Positions 6,534 to 6,965 of a stretch of DNA of 6,965 bases are shown here, one piece after another. The position numbers and the translations under genes are program-made. The notes beneath the pieces are model-generated. The model had not been told where the DNA came from and searched no databases. It saw only the letters and a list, made by a program, of their open reading frames with translations. The DNA comes from Flavobacterium psychrophilum (lineage in GTDB: Bacteria > Bacteroidota > Bacteroidia > Flavobacteriales > Flavobacteriaceae): assembly GCA_945866505.1 (NCBI GenBank), contig CAMBHH010000179.1, positions 1 through 6,965 on the forward strand, written 5' to 3'. Every line of letters starts with the position of its first letter. Position 1 is the first letter of the stretch.

Positions 6534-6965
6534 ATGAAAAAAATACTAGTCATAGACAATTACGATAGCTTCACGTACAACTTAGTGCATTATCTCGAAG
6601 ATTTAAATTGCGAAGTTACGGTTTATAGAAACGATGAATTTGATATTGACGAAATTGGTCATTACGATAAAATATTACTTTCTCCTGGACCTGGAATCCC
6701 TGATGAAGCAGGTTTATTGAAAGCCGTAATTGCCAAATATGCGCCAACAAAAAGTATTCTCGGCGTTTGCCTTGGACAGCAAGCCATTGGAGAAGTTTTT
6801 GGCGGAACGCTTTCTAACTTGGACAAAGTATACCACGGAGTTTCCTCAATGGTGAAAACATCGGTAAATGACGAACTTCTATTCGAAGGATTGGGTAACG
6901 AATTTGAAGTAGGACGTTACCATTCTTGGGTGGTAGATGCCAGTTTACCAGATGTTTTAGAAGCC
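6534..6965 (+). CDS. trpG: Anthranilate synthase component II, glutamine amidotransferase (TrpG), 3' truncated by the window
   Basis: TrpG hydrolyses glutamine and channels ammonia to TrpE. The visible 144 residues form the first part of a class I glutamine amidotransferase: ILVIDNYDSFTYNLVHYLED at the N-terminus, LSPGPGIPDEAG (49-60), the nucleophile elbow GVCLGQQAIGE (77-87) with catalytic Cys79, VYHG, and VGRYHSWVV near the end. The catalytic His and Glu lie beyond the window. I chose ATG 6534 because it gives MKKILVIDNYDSF, the usual family start. An in-frame ATG at 6522 would add only MKKK. The frame could also be PabA in organisms sharing one subunit between tryptophan and folate synthesis, but position directly after trpE in the attenuated operon argues for TrpG. 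The gap to trpE is about 100 bases and holds repeats but no terminator, so cotranscription is expected. Confidence 0.95.
   Translation, partial: MKKILVIDNYDSFTYNLVHYLEDLNCEVTVYRNDEFDIDEIGHYDKILLSPGPGIPDEAGLLKAVIAKYAPTKSILGVCLGQQAIGEVFGGTLSNLDKVYHGVSSMVKTSVNDELLFEGLGNEFEVGRYHSWVVDASLPDVLEA

Overview
The window is AT-rich, tightly packed DNA with every gene on the + strand, and it most likely comes from a Flavobacterium or a close relative (Bacteroidota, Flavobacteriia). The evidence is the combination of an enlarged SecA of the Bacteroidota type, an acidic DUF2795 protein next to it, TrpE and TrpG sequences of flavobacterial character, starts preceded by A-rich stretches rather than Shine-Dalgarno sites, and promoters of the Bacteroidota form (TTG, 19 bases, TAnnTTTG). 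The species assignment rests on recognition and not on a database search.

Layout. 1-356: a well-formed promoter, a 73-residue acidic DUF2795 protein and an intrinsic terminator. 357-3895: a short AT-rich spacer with a tandem heptamer array, then secA (1116 residues), the ATPase motor of the Sec protein export pathway, closed by a strong terminator. 3896-4785: a small secreted protein of unknown function (175 residues) and an unannotated 36-residue lysine-rich protein. 4786-6965: the start of a tryptophan operon, made of a promoter, a regulatory leader, trpE, an intergenic region filled with octamer repeats, and the first 144 codons or so of trpG, which runs off the window.

The most interesting element is the trp leader (about 4879-5027). 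It encodes an 18-residue peptide with three consecutive Trp codons, followed by a 12-bp perfect terminator hairpin with a U-tract. Between them lies a sequence that can pair with the terminator's 5' arm and loop to form a competing antiterminator. The spacing fits ribosome-controlled attenuation: a ribosome stalled at the Trp codons leaves the antiterminator arm free, while one at the stop codon covers it. The promoter's -7 box ends only four bases before the leader peptide ATG, so the peptide may be translated from an essentially leaderless mRNA.

Functionally, TrpE and TrpG form anthranilate synthase, the first committed step of tryptophan synthesis. It would be controlled at transcript level by the leader and at enzyme level by feedback on TrpE. 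SecA is an independent housekeeping unit insulated by terminators on both sides. No tRNA, rRNA, insertion sequence, CRISPR array or sign of recent gene transfer was seen. No gene-free stretch exceeds 300 bases; the longest, 4786-5027, holds the trp promoter and leader.
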